Origin: Oscillospiraceae bacterium
GTDB lineage: Bacteria > Bacillota_A > Clostridia > Oscillospirales > Oscillospiraceae
Direction: 5' to 3'
NCBI GenBank assembly: GCA_017545325.1
Contig: JAFWOX010000067.1
Coordinates: 1-14,315 of the forward strand
Length of the DNA stretch: 14,315 nucleotides
Numbering within the stretch: position 1 is the first letter of the stretch; each line of letters opens with the position of its first letter. The position numbers and the translations under genes are program-made. Below, piece by piece: positions 7,141-13,843 of this stretch. The notes under the pieces are model-generated. The model did no database searches. It was not told the DNA's origin and saw nothing but the letters and a program-made list of their open reading frames with translations.

Positions 7141-7992
7141 ATGGGGAAATACACCGGCATCCTGCTGGTGAGCGATTGGGACCGCACCGTGACCGGACCG
7201 GACCGCAAGGTCCCTCCGGCCAACACGGAGGCGGTCCTCCGCTTTATGGAGGGAGGCGGCCTCCTCTCCATCGCCACCGGCCATACCCGGATCAGCCACA
7301 AAAGCCGCTGGGACCAGCTCCCCACCAACGCCCCCCATATCGTGTTCAACGGGGCGGAGATCTATGACTACCGGGGAGAAAAGAGCCTCTGGCAGGGGCC
7401 GCTCCCGGGGGAGAGCCGGGCCCTTTTCACCCGGCTTCTGGAACGGTATCCCGCTCTGCATTTTGAGATCCAGTGCCCGGAGGAGACCTATGTCTTCGGG
7501 GAGGACATGGGCCTGGCGGAGATCATGCGGAGGATGGGGGTTCCCATCCGTCAGGCTCCCCTGGAGGCGGTGCCCCGGCCCTGGCTCCAGTTCGCCGTCT
7601 CCGGCAGCCCCGGCGGTTCCCGGGGAAAGGAAAAGGAGGAAACGGATTGGTTCCGCTACTCCGACCGGGAAATCGATACCCTCTTCGGGGGCATTCTGGA
7701 GGCGGTGAACGCCCCGGGCACCGGCTGCTTCGGCAGCCGGAGTCTCCCCTTCCTCATAGAGGCCCAGGCCCTGGGCTGCTCCAAGGGGGAGACGGCAAAG
7801 CGCCTCCAGGCCCTCCTGGGCTGCCATACCCTGGTGTGCTGCGGGGACGCCATGAACGACCTGAGCTTGCTCCGGGCGGCGGATCGGGCCTTCGTGGCCG
7901 GGGACGGGGCGAAGGAGCTGCTGGATATGGGCTTCACCGTCACCGCCCCTTCGCAGGTCGGGGTCCTGGCGGACGCCATCGGGAGGCTGTAG
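7141..7992 (+). CDS. HAD superfamily phosphatase, Cof-type (IIB)
   Basis: 283 residues. HAD motif I is SDWDRTVT with Asp12 (nucleophile) and Asp14 (acid/base). The usual Gly of DxDGT is Arg15. Motif II is Thr46 in IATGHTR, motif III Lys215 in LGCSKGETAK, and motif IV GDAMNDLSLL (Asp236, Asp240) with AADRAFVAGDGA. A cap domain between motifs II and III (about residues 70-200) is in the C2 position of Cof-type enzymes, which dephosphorylate sugar phosphates and similar small metabolites. The ATG lies 1 nt after the SDR stop, so translation is probably coupled. The exact substrate is unknown. Confidence 0.9.
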   Translation: MGKYTGILLVSDWDRTVTGPDRKVPPANTEAVLRFMEGGGLLSIATGHTRISHKSRWDQLPTNAPHIVFNGAEIYDYRGEKSLWQGPLPGESRALFTRLLERYPALHFEIQCPEETYVFGEDMGLAEIMRRMGVPIRQAPLEAVPRPWLQFAVSGSPGGSRGKEKEETDWFRYSDREIDTLFGGILEAVNAPGTGCFGSRSLPFLIEAQALGCSKGETAKRLQALLGCHTLVCCGDAMNDLSLLRAADRAFVAGDGAKELLDMGFTVTAPSQVGVLADAIGRL

Positions 7993-7994
7993 GA

Positions 7995-8450
7995 ATGGAG
8001 CCCTTTGAAATCATTCGGATCGGTCTGGAGGACTGGCCGAGATGCTCCGCCATCTGGAATATGGCGGCGTTCCCCTATACGGAGAAGTTCCGGGAACAGA
8101 TCCGGGCGGGAAACCGGGAGGTGTATATCCTGACGGTGGAAGGGGAGTATACGGCCGAGTGCGACCTGGTGAAGGACAACCCGGAGTACGGCACGATTCC
8201 CGGGGAAAGGCTGTACCTCTCCCGGCTGATCGTGAGAAGAGATCGCCGGGGACAGGGATACGGCAGGGCGCTTTCGGCATACCTCCTGGACCTGGCCCGG
8301 GGGCGGGGGTACCGGGAGATCGCCCTGGGGGTGGACCGGGATAATACCCCGGCCCTGGGGCTGTACCGCAGCCTGGGCTTCACGGTCTACGAAGAGGCGG
8401 AGGATCAGGACGGGGCGTTTTTCCGGATGGAGAAAACGCTGGGCGCGTGA
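7995..8450 (+). CDS. GNAT family N-acetyltransferase
   Basis: 151 residues from the ATG at 7995, 2 nt after the HAD stop; GGGAGG at the end of the HAD gene supplies the ribosome site. The same frame stays open far upstream, but only from this ATG does it read as a GNAT protein. The acetyl-CoA pyrophosphate-binding motif A is seen as LSRLIVRRDRRGQGYGRAL (about 75-93, R-x-x-G-Q-G-Y-G), and motif B as NTPALGLYRSLGF (117-129). Target amine unknown: members acetylate antibiotics, ribosomal proteins or metabolites. It is the last gene of the SDR-HAD-GNAT operon, and no clear terminator follows. Confidence 0.88.
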   Translation: MEPFEIIRIGLEDWPRCSAIWNMAAFPYTEKFREQIRAGNREVYILTVEGEYTAECDLVKDNPEYGTIPGERLYLSRLIVRRDRRGQGYGRALSAYLLDLARGRGYREIALGVDRDNTPALGLYRSLGFTVYEEAEDQDGAFFRMEKTLGA

Positions 8451-8463
8451 TGGTTGAGGCTCC

Positions 8464-8656
8464 CGTCCCCGCCGCGCGGTCTGCCTTCTCCTGGGTCTGC
8501 GAAGCAGGGGCGCGGGAGCGAATGACGTGCCGGTGGCACGTCAGAGCTGCGCCTGACCGATGTACACACACGTCCCAGCCTGGGGCCCTCGCGCGCGGAA
8601 TAAGCCGCAGCGAGACAGGTGGCTCCGGCGTCCCACGGAAGCCGGAGACGGATGAG
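8464..8656 (+). repeat. Dispersed double-hairpin repeat, copy 1, interrupted by a 121 nt insert
   Basis: The left end (8464-8495) matches 8817-8848 at all but two positions, and the right end (8618-8656) matches 8853-8891 at 38 of 39 positions. In the intact copy these ends lie 4 nt apart; here 8496-8616 sits between them. The insert has its own dyads, including the perfect 9 bp hairpin at 8523-8543. Confidence 0.75.
8523..8543. repeat. Perfect 9 bp hairpin inside the insert
   Basis: TGACGTGCC (8523-8531), loop GGT, GGCACGTCA (8535-8543). There is no T-tract on either side, so it is not a simple terminator. Confidence 0.8.
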
Positions 8657-8703
8657 AGACCTGGCAGCTTTCTTCCTGCACCATGGCGCTTGCCCATCCT
8701 ATA

Positions 8704-8765
8704 TCCCTCATCAGTCATCCGCCTTGCGGGGGCCGGCGGCTGACAGCTTCCCCCAAGGGAAGCCA
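8704..8765 (-). repeat. Dispersed double-hairpin repeat, copy 2 (inverted, diverged)
   Basis: Read on the minus strand it has the same layout as the intact copy: a first hairpin (arms GCTTCCC/GGGAAGC at 8746-8752 and 8757-8763), a second GCCGCC/GGCGG hairpin, then an end reading GATGAGGG. Bases differ within stems while the layout is kept. Confidence 0.65.
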
Positions 8766-8816
8766 GGGTGCGGGTCGTCCCTGCGTCCGGTTGTTCGTTA
8801 CGAGTCCTTCGTCCTT

Positions 8817-8891
8817 CGTCCCCGCCGCGCGGACTGCCTTCCCCTGGGGGAAGGTGGCTCCGGCGTCTCACGGAAGCCGGAGACGGATGAG
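8817..8891 (+). repeat. Dispersed double-hairpin repeat, copy 3 (intact, 75 bp)
   Basis: First hairpin CCTTCCCC (8837-8844) / GGGGAAGG (8847-8854); second hairpin CTCCGGC (8858-8864) / GCCGGAG (8876-8882) with an 11 nt loop; end GACGGATGAG. It is non-coding, although high GC keeps spurious frames open through it. It lies about 35 bp upstream of the response-regulator promoter. Confidence 0.75.
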
Positions 8892-8924
8892 GGATCCCCC
8901 GTCCCCGCCTGCGGGGCGTCTCAC

Positions 8925-8954
8925 TTGTCATCTCTCCGTTTTCTGTGTTATACT
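8925..8954 (+). promoter_or_regulatory. Promoter of the response regulator/kinase pair
   Basis: -35 TTGTCA (8925-8930), 18 nt spacer, -10 TATACT (8949-8954); both hexamers match consensus at 5 of 6. The regulator ATG is at 8987, preceded by a G-rich ribosome site (AAAGGGGG, 8972-8978). Confidence 0.7.
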
Positions 8955-8986
8955 CACTCCAACGCAAACGCAAAGGGGGTGCGGAG

Positions 8987-9658
8987 ATGTATCGCCTGTT
9001 TCTGGTGGAGGACGACCGGGGGATCGCGGAGGCCATAACGGCCCAGACCGCCCTGTGGGACATGGAGACCGTATGCGTGAAGGACTTCCGCCGGGTGATG
9101 GCGGAGTTCACCGAGTGCGCCCCCCAGCTGGTGCTGCTGGATATCTCCCTCCCCTTTTACGACGGCTACCACTGGTGCCGGGAGATCCGCAGCGTTTCCA
9201 AGGTGCCGGTGATCTTCATCTCCTCCGCCGCGGACAATCTCAATATCGTCATGGCCATGAACATGGGGGCGGACGACTTTATTGCCAAGCCCTTCGATCA
9301 GAGCGTGCTCATGGCGAAGATCAATGCCCTCCTGCGCCGGACCTACGACTTCGGCGGCACCCTGCCGGTGCTGGAGCACCGGGGAGCCCTGCTGAACACC
9401 GGGGACGGCACCCTGGTCTGCCGGGGGGAAAAGCTGGAGCTGACGAAGAACGAATACCGCATCCTCCTGGCCCTGATGCAGTCCAAGGGCAGGATCGTCA
9501 GCCGGGAGAAGCTCATGGAGCTCCTTTGGGAATCGGATGAATTCGTGGACGACAATACCCTGACGGTGAACCTGTCCCGCCTGCGGAAAAAGCTGGACGG
9601 CCTGGGCCTGAAGGACTTTATCGTCACCCGGCACGGCGTGGGGTATCTGGTGGGATGA
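8987..9658 (+). CDS. OmpR-family response regulator, Bce-type
   Basis: 223 residues. The frame is open to a GTG at 8945, but that lies inside the -10 region, and the ATG at 8987 with its G-rich ribosome site begins exactly at the receiver domain (YRLFLVEDD). The receiver has acidic Glu8-Asp9-Asp10, phospho-acceptor Asp52 (LLDISLP), switch Ser80 and Lys101 (AKPF). The C-terminal winged helix (about 128-223) carries LTKNEYRILLAL, NTLTVNLSRLRKKL and VTRHGVGYLV. It binds DNA as a phosphorylated dimer. Its likely target is the operator at 10645-10658 in front of the ABC transporter genes. The stop overlaps the kinase start by 4 nt (ATGA). Confidence 0.93.
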   Translation: MYRLFLVEDDRGIAEAITAQTALWDMETVCVKDFRRVMAEFTECAPQLVLLDISLPFYDGYHWCREIRSVSKVPVIFISSAADNLNIVMAMNMGADDFIAKPFDQSVLMAKINALLRRTYDFGGTLPVLEHRGALLNTGDGTLVCRGEKLELTKNEYRILLALMQSKGRIVSREKLMELLWESDEFVDDNTLTVNLSRLRKKLDGLGLKDFIVTRHGVGYLVG

Positions 9659-10641
9659 AGGACTTTCTCCGCCCCTGGCTCCGCAGCCGCCTTCCCGCCC
9701 TGGGCCTCTTCCTGTTGTGCTGCGCCGTCTTCGCCGCGGTGTTCCGGCTCTATGGCCTGCCCCTGGGGGCGGTGGGGTATCCCGCCCTCCTCTGCGCCGT
9801 GCTGTGGCTGCTCTACGCCCTTCTGCGGCTCCGCCGGGGACTGCGGAAGCACCGGATCCTCTCCGCCCTCACCGCCGCCCTGACGGAGGACATGCTCCCG
9901 GAGGCGGATACGCCGGAAGACGAGGACTACCGCCGGATCATTGCCCTGCTCCAGGAGGCCCGGATCCTCCGGGAGGAGGAGGCGGGGCGGAAGGCCGCCG
10001 AAATGGCGGAGTATTACACCCTCTGGGCCCACCAGATCAAGACCCCTCTGGCGGCCATGCGCCTGACCCTGCAGAACGAGGATTCCCCCCTCTCCCGCCG
10101 TCTGACGGCGGAGCTGGGGCGGGTGGACCGGTATGTGGAGATGGTGCTGGCCTACCTGCGGCTGGACGCCTCCGCCACGGATTACGTCCTGCGGGAATAT
10201 GACCTGGACCCCCTCCTCCGGGCTGCGGTGAAGAAGTTCTCCGGGGAGTTCATCGACCGCCGCCTGGCCCTGGAGCTGCGGCCCACGGGCCTCCGGGTGC
10301 TGACGGACGAAAAATGGCTCTCCTTCGTGCTGGAGCAGCTGCTCTCCAATGCCCTGAAGTACACCCCCTCCGGGAAGATCTCCCTCTACGGGGAGGAGCC
10401 GGCGGTCCTGTGCATCGCGGATACGGGCATCGGCATCGCCCCGGAGGATCTGCCCCGGATCTTCGAGCCGGGGTTCACCGGCCTCAACGGGCGGACGGAC
10501 AAGCGGGCCAGCGGCCTGGGACTGTACCTTTGCCGCCGGGTCTGCCGGAACCTGGGCCACGGCATCTCCGCGGAGTCGGAGCCGGGAAAGGGCACGATCC
10601 TGCGCCTGGACCTCGGCCGCAGACCCCATCGGCCGGAATAA
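9655..10641 (+). CDS. Intramembrane-sensing histidine kinase, BceS-like
   Basis: 328 residues. Two membrane helices (about 13-31 and 41-58) are joined by only about nine residues, so there is no extracellular sensor domain. Together with the short length this marks the BceS-type intramembrane-sensing kinases. The dimerisation domain has the phosphorylated His126 in WAHQIKTPLAAM. The ATPase domain has the N box (SNALKY, Asn232), DTGIGI (256-261), GFTGLNGR and the G2 box GLGLYL (287-292). In characterised systems such kinases are activated by the partner ABC transporter rather than directly by the drug. ATGA overlap with the regulator gives a two-gene operon. Confidence 0.93.
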   Translation: MKDFLRPWLRSRLPALGLFLLCCAVFAAVFRLYGLPLGAVGYPALLCAVLWLLYALLRLRRGLRKHRILSALTAALTEDMLPEADTPEDEDYRRIIALLQEARILREEEAGRKAAEMAEYYTLWAHQIKTPLAAMRLTLQNEDSPLSRRLTAELGRVDRYVEMVLAYLRLDASATDYVLREYDLDPLLRAAVKKFSGEFIDRRLALELRPTGLRVLTDEKWLSFVLEQLLSNALKYTPSGKISLYGEEPAVLCIADTGIGIAPEDLPRIFEPGFTGLNGRTDKRASGLGLYLCRRVCRNLGHGISAESEPGKGTILRLDLGRRPHRPE

Positions 10642-10644
10642 AGG

Positions 10645-10658
10645 TGACAAAAGCGTAA
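10645..10658 (+). promoter_or_regulatory. Candidate BceR-type operator
   Basis: TGACA-AAAG-CGTAA matches the B. subtilis BceR recognition pattern (TNACA-N4-TGTAA, from memory) with one mismatch. It begins 3 nt past the kinase stop, upstream of the transporter promoter, where an activator would bind. A further TGTAA half-site lies at 10675-10679, exactly 21 bp (two helical turns) downstream of the CGTAA half, although its left partner does not match. Confidence 0.65.
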
Positions 10659-10664
10659 GGAATC

Positions 10665-10709
10665 AGCGGGAAAATGTAAGCCGAATCCATGGCGGCGCAT
10701 TTTCCCGCT
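10665..10709. promoter_or_regulatory. 12 bp perfect inverted repeat in the transporter promoter region
   Basis: AGCGGGAAAATG (10665-10676) and CATTTTCCCGCT (10698-10709) are perfectly complementary across a 21 nt gap. The right arm fills the spacer just upstream of the -10 (10713-10718); the left arm runs into the TGTAA half-site. No T-tract follows, so it is not an ordinary terminator. Confidence 0.7.
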
Positions 10710-10718
10710 TGTTATGAT
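10690..10718 (+). promoter_or_regulatory. Activator-dependent-looking promoter of the ABC transporter genes
   Basis: -10 TATGAT (10713-10718), but the -35 position (10690-10695) reads TGGCGG, a poor match. A good -10 with a weak -35 and an upstream operator fits control by the neighbouring regulator. AAGGAGG (10734-10740) is 9 nt before the ATG at 10750 and rules out the in-frame upstream ATG at 10714. Confidence 0.6.
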
Positions 10719-10749
10719 AGGGGCAGAATTCCGAAGGAGGAAAACTGCA

Positions 10750-11514
10750 ATGAGCATTCTGGAAGTCCGGGACCTGAGAAAGGTCTATACCTCCCGCTTC
10801 GGCACCCAGCAGGTGGAAGCCCTGCGCCGGGTCAGCTTTTCCGTGGAGCAGGGGGAATATGTGGCGGTGATGGGGGAATCCGGCAGCGGCAAGACCACCC
10901 TGCTGAACCTCCTGGCCGCGTTGGATAAGCCCACCTCCGGAGCCGTGTACCTGGACGGGGTGGATACCGCCTCCCTGCCGGAAAAGGACGTGGCGGCCTT
11001 CCGCCGGGACCAGCTGGGCTTCGTGTTCCAGGAGTTCAATCTTCTGGATACCTTCACCCTGGAGGACAACATCTATCTCCCCCTGGTACTGGCGGGCAGG
11101 AGCCACAGGGAGATGGCGGAGCGCCTCGCCCCCCTGGCCCGGGAGCTGGGGATCGACGGCCTGCTGAAAAAGTACCCCTATGAGGTCTCCGGCGGGCAGA
11201 AGCAGCGGGCCGCCGCGGCCCGGGCCCTGATCACGGAGCCGAAGCTCCTCCTGGCGGACGAGCCCACCGGCGCTCTGGATTCCCGGAGCACGGACGAGCT
11301 CCTGTCCCTCTTCGCCCAGGTGAACCGCCGGGGCCAGACCATCGTCATGGTGACCCACAGCGTCAAGGCGGCGAGCCACGCCACCCGGGTGCTGTTCATC
11401 CGGGACGGGGAGGTGTACCACCAGCTTTACCGGGGCAGGGACACCAATGAGCAGCTGTACCAGAAGATCTCCGATACCCTGACCGTGCTGGCGACGGGAG
11501 GCGAGGTCCGATGA
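10750..11514 (+). CDS. ABC transporter ATP-binding protein, BceA-like
   Basis: 254 residues; the strong AAGGAGG site selects the ATG at 10750. All ATPase motifs are present: Walker A GESGSGKT (42-49), Q-loop Gln94 (FVFQEFN), signature VSGGQ (146-150), Walker B LLLADE (166-171), and the H-loop His203 (MVTHS). The sequence has the MacB/LolD/BceA character typical of ATPases paired with FtsX-type permeases. With the following gene it should form the transporter that frees lipid-II-cycle intermediates from peptide antibiotics and also signals to the kinase. It overlaps the permease start by 4 nt (ATGA). Confidence 0.94.
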   Translation: MSILEVRDLRKVYTSRFGTQQVEALRRVSFSVEQGEYVAVMGESGSGKTTLLNLLAALDKPTSGAVYLDGVDTASLPEKDVAAFRRDQLGFVFQEFNLLDTFTLEDNIYLPLVLAGRSHREMAERLAPLARELGIDGLLKKYPYEVSGGQKQRAAAARALITEPKLLLADEPTGALDSRSTDELLSLFAQVNRRGQTIVMVTHSVKAASHATRVLFIRDGEVYHQLYRGRDTNEQLYQKISDTLTVLATGGEVR

Positions 11515-13568
11515 AGCGGGGCTTCTATCTCCGTCTGGCCCTGGAGGGGATGCGGAAAAACCGGCGCCTTTACCTCCCCTATCTGCTGACCTGCGCGGGC
11601 ATGGCCGCCATGTTCTACATCCTCTCCGGCCTGGCCCGGTCCCCGGCGATGCTCACCATGCGGGGCGGCAATACCATGATGATCATCCTGAACCTGGGCA
11701 CCTTCGTCATCGCCGCCTTCTCCCTCCTGTTCCTGCTGTATACCAATTCCTTCCTGGCCCGGCGGCGGAACCGGGAGTTCGGCCTCTACAACGTTCTGGG
11801 CATGAATAAGCGGAACCTGGGCCGCATCCTCCTGTGGGAGACCCTGCTGTCCGCCCTCTTCTCCCTGGTGACGGGGCTCCTGTGCGGCGTCCTCCTGAGC
11901 AAGCTGGCGGAGCTCATGCTGCTCCGCATGGCGGGCGAGAGCGTGGGCTTTACCCTGAGCATCTCCCCCGTCAGCATCCTCATGACCCTGGCGTTTTTCG
12001 GGGTGATCTTCGCGGTGCTGCTCCTTGTCTCCCTCGCCCGGGTGGGGGTCTCCAAGCCCCTGGACCTGCTGAAAAGCGAGGCGGCGGGAGAAAAGCCCCC
12101 CAAGGCCAACTGGGTCTTCGCCCTCCTGGGGCTGGTGATCCTGGGGGTAGCCTACTACCTCTCCGTCACCATCGACGCCCCCCTCACGGCCCTGACCCTG
12201 TTCTTCGCCGCGGTGATCATGGTGATCCTGGCCACCTACCTGCTGTTTATCGCTGGGTCCGTCGCCCTGTGCAGGCTGCTCCAGAAGAACAAGAAATACT
12301 ATTACCGGAGCGACCATTTCGTCTCCGTCTCCTCCATGGCCTTTCGCATGAAGCGCAACGGGGCGGGGCTGGCCTCCATCTGCATCCTGGCCACCATGGT
12401 GCTGGTGATGCTGGCCACCACCAGCTGCCTGTACTTCGGCGGGGAGGACGCCCTGCGGGGAGAATGCCCCTATGACATTTCCTTCACCCTGAGGTACGCT
12501 TCGCCGGAGGACATGGCCCCGGGATCCGGGGAGCGGCTGCGGGAGCTGGCCCATTCCCTCTCCGGGGAACGGGAACGGGAGCTTGCCGTCTACACCCTCG
12601 CGGGAGTGAGCGGCCTTTTCGAAAACGGCGTCCTGGAGATGGACGGCTACAGCCGGTACATGGATCTCTCCACCTCCGCCGCCGCCCTGGCGCGGGTCCG
12701 GAGCGTCTACCTGATACCCCTCTCCGAATACAATCGTCTTGCGGGCGCGGACTATGCCCTGGAGGAGGGGGAGGCCCTGGTCTGGTCCAGCAGGAAGGAC
12801 TATGGGTATGACACCCTCGCCGTCAAGGGCTGCACCCCCTTCCGCATCGCGGGGACCCTCCGGGACCTGCCCTTCCGTATGCCCGCCTCCGATACCCTGG
12901 TCACGACATACTGCCTTGCGGTGCCGGATTGGGCGGCGCGGGCGGAGGAGCTCTATGCCGCCTCGGCGGAGCTGGAGGATCCGCTGATCGTCCCGGAGAC
13001 CCTGCAGGTCTGCGCCTTCGACCTGCCGGGGACGACGGACGAGGAACAGCTGCTCATCGCGGAGGCCGTCACCCGGGAGCTGCAGGATTGGGAGTCCAAC
13101 GGGGACGGATGGCTCAGCAAAAGCTACCGGATCCGGGCGGCAAACCGCAGCGATTTCTTCAGCATGTACGGAAGCCTTTTCTTTCTGGGCATCGTCCTGA
13201 GCATCGTGTTCATTGCCGCGGCGGCCCTGATCATCTACTACAAGCAGCTTTCCGAAGGCTATGAGGACCGGCGCCGCTTCGACATCATGCAGAAGGTGGG
13301 GATGACCGCCCCCGAGATCAAAAGCGCCGTCAATTCCCAGGTGCTCACGGTGTTCTTTGCTCCCCTGCTCCTGGCGGGCCTGCACCTGGCCTTCGCCTTC
13401 CCCTTCCTGGAGAAGATCATCCGCCTGTTCGGCGTGCTGAACAAGCCCCTGCTGATCCTCACCAGCGTCGTCTGCTTCCTGGCCTTCGGTCTGTTCTATG
13501 TTTTCGTCTACCGCAGCACCGCCCGGGCATACATCGCCATCGTCAGCGCCGGGGAGGAGAGACGGTAA
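11511..13568 (+). CDS. FtsX-type ABC permease, BceB-like, 10 membrane helices
   Basis: 685 residues, close to the family norm of about 650. Predicted helices lie near 21-42, 57-80, 104-131, 150-176, 201-219, 225-248, 287-308, 553-577, 608-632 and 644-667. The large extracellular domain between helices 7 and 8 (about 309-552) is the hallmark of BceB permeases and the drug-sensing part in characterised systems. Family motifs include NREFGLYNVLGMNKRN (87-102) and YKQLSEGYEDRRRFDIMQKV (577-596). With BceA-like ATPase it should confer resistance to a cell-wall-active peptide such as bacitracin or a lantibiotic; the actual drug cannot be read from sequence, because the extracellular domain is variable. 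A terminator lies 26 bp past the stop. Confidence 0.94.
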   Translation: MKRGFYLRLALEGMRKNRRLYLPYLLTCAGMAAMFYILSGLARSPAMLTMRGGNTMMIILNLGTFVIAAFSLLFLLYTNSFLARRRNREFGLYNVLGMNKRNLGRILLWETLLSALFSLVTGLLCGVLLSKLAELMLLRMAGESVGFTLSISPVSILMTLAFFGVIFAVLLLVSLARVGVSKPLDLLKSEAAGEKPPKANWVFALLGLVILGVAYYLSVTIDAPLTALTLFFAAVIMVILATYLLFIAGSVALCRLLQKNKKYYYRSDHFVSVSSMAFRMKRNGAGLASICILATMVLVMLATTSCLYFGGEDALRGECPYDISFTLRYASPEDMAPGSGERLRELAHSLSGERERELAVYTLAGVSGLFENGVLEMDGYSRYMDLSTSAAALARVRSVYLIPLSEYNRLAGADYALEEGEALVWSSRKDYGYDTLAVKGCTPFRIAGTLRDLPFRMPASDTLVTTYCLAVPDWAARAEELYAASAELEDPLIVPETLQVCAFDLPGTTDEEQLLIAEAVTRELQDWESNGDGWLSKSYRIRAANRSDFFSMYGSLFFLGIVLSIVFIAAAALIIYYKQLSEGYEDRRRFDIMQKVGMTAPEIKSAVNSQVLTVFFAPLLLAGLHLAFAFPFLEKIIRLFGVLNKPLLILTSVVCFLAFGLFYVFVYRSTARAYIAIVSAGEERR

Positions 13569-13594
13569 AGCGGCAAAACTCCATAATAAGGCCA

Positions 13595-13627
13595 CCCCTC
13601 CGGAACACAAGCTCCGGAGGGGTTTTT
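13595..13627 (+). terminator. Rho-independent terminator of the Bce module
   Basis: Perfect 10 bp stem CCCCTCCGGA (13595-13604) / TCCGGAGGGG (13613-13622), 8 nt loop, then TTTTT (13623-13627). Confidence 0.92.
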
Positions 13628-13629
13628 AA

Positions 13630-13680
13630 CGATCCGCACCCGGCTTCCGCCGTTGGAAGGCAGGCCGCCCGGCGGGGACG
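13630..13680 (-). repeat. Dispersed double-hairpin repeat, copy 4 (internally deleted)
   Basis: Read on the minus strand, 13680-13655 matches 8817-8842 at 24 of 26 positions. The sequence then jumps to GGAAGCCGG-nnn-CGGAT, corresponding to the right end of the intact copy, with the central palindrome missing. Confidence 0.65.
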
Positions 13681-13700
13681 AGGGAATGGACGAAGGGAGC

Positions 13701-13743
13701 GGATTGCCACAGCCCAGTGCGCACGCTGGGCTGCGTAATGACA
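13701..13743 (-). repeat. TGTCATTrCG...GGCAATCC hairpin repeat
   Basis: On the minus strand it begins TGTCATTACG and ends GTGGCAATCC, enclosing the perfect 8 bp hairpin CAGCCCAG (13710-13717) / CTGGGCTG (13726-13733). These ends resemble the very common TGTCATTGCGA...GGCAATCC intergenic repeat of many bacteria (recognised from memory). It creates spurious frames that tend to be annotated as hypothetical proteins. Confidence 0.6.
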
Positions 13744-13843
13744 GTATTCGGTGTTCATCCGCGTTCGGTCTATACACCGCTGCCTCCGGCGGCCCGGTTT
13801 CTCTCGGGTGGAATCTTCAAAGCGGGCAGACGTTTCTGTATCT

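Noticed and set aside
8464..8891. Possible CRISPR array
   Set aside because: Repeats are few, palindromic, in mixed orientation and unevenly spaced; no regular spacers and no cas genes.
8903..8916. CCCCGC-CT-GCGGGG hairpin as a terminator
   Set aside because: No T-tract on either strand; more likely a fragment of the local repeats.
8380..9111. Open frames on both strands between the GNAT and regulator genes
   Set aside because: They run through the hairpin repeats and promoter, show no domain and have low-complexity Arg/Pro-rich composition.
9343..10650. 435-codon open frame on the minus strand
   Set aside because: Antisense to the regulator and kinase genes; no domain.
10714..10749. Upstream ATG for the ABC ATPase
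   Set aside because: It lies within the -10 box; AAGGAGG at 10734-10740 serves the ATG at 10750.
11427..13610. 727-codon open frame on the minus strand
   Set aside because: Antisense shadow of the BceB-like permease; low-complexity Gln/Gly/His/Glu composition with no domain, caused by high GC.
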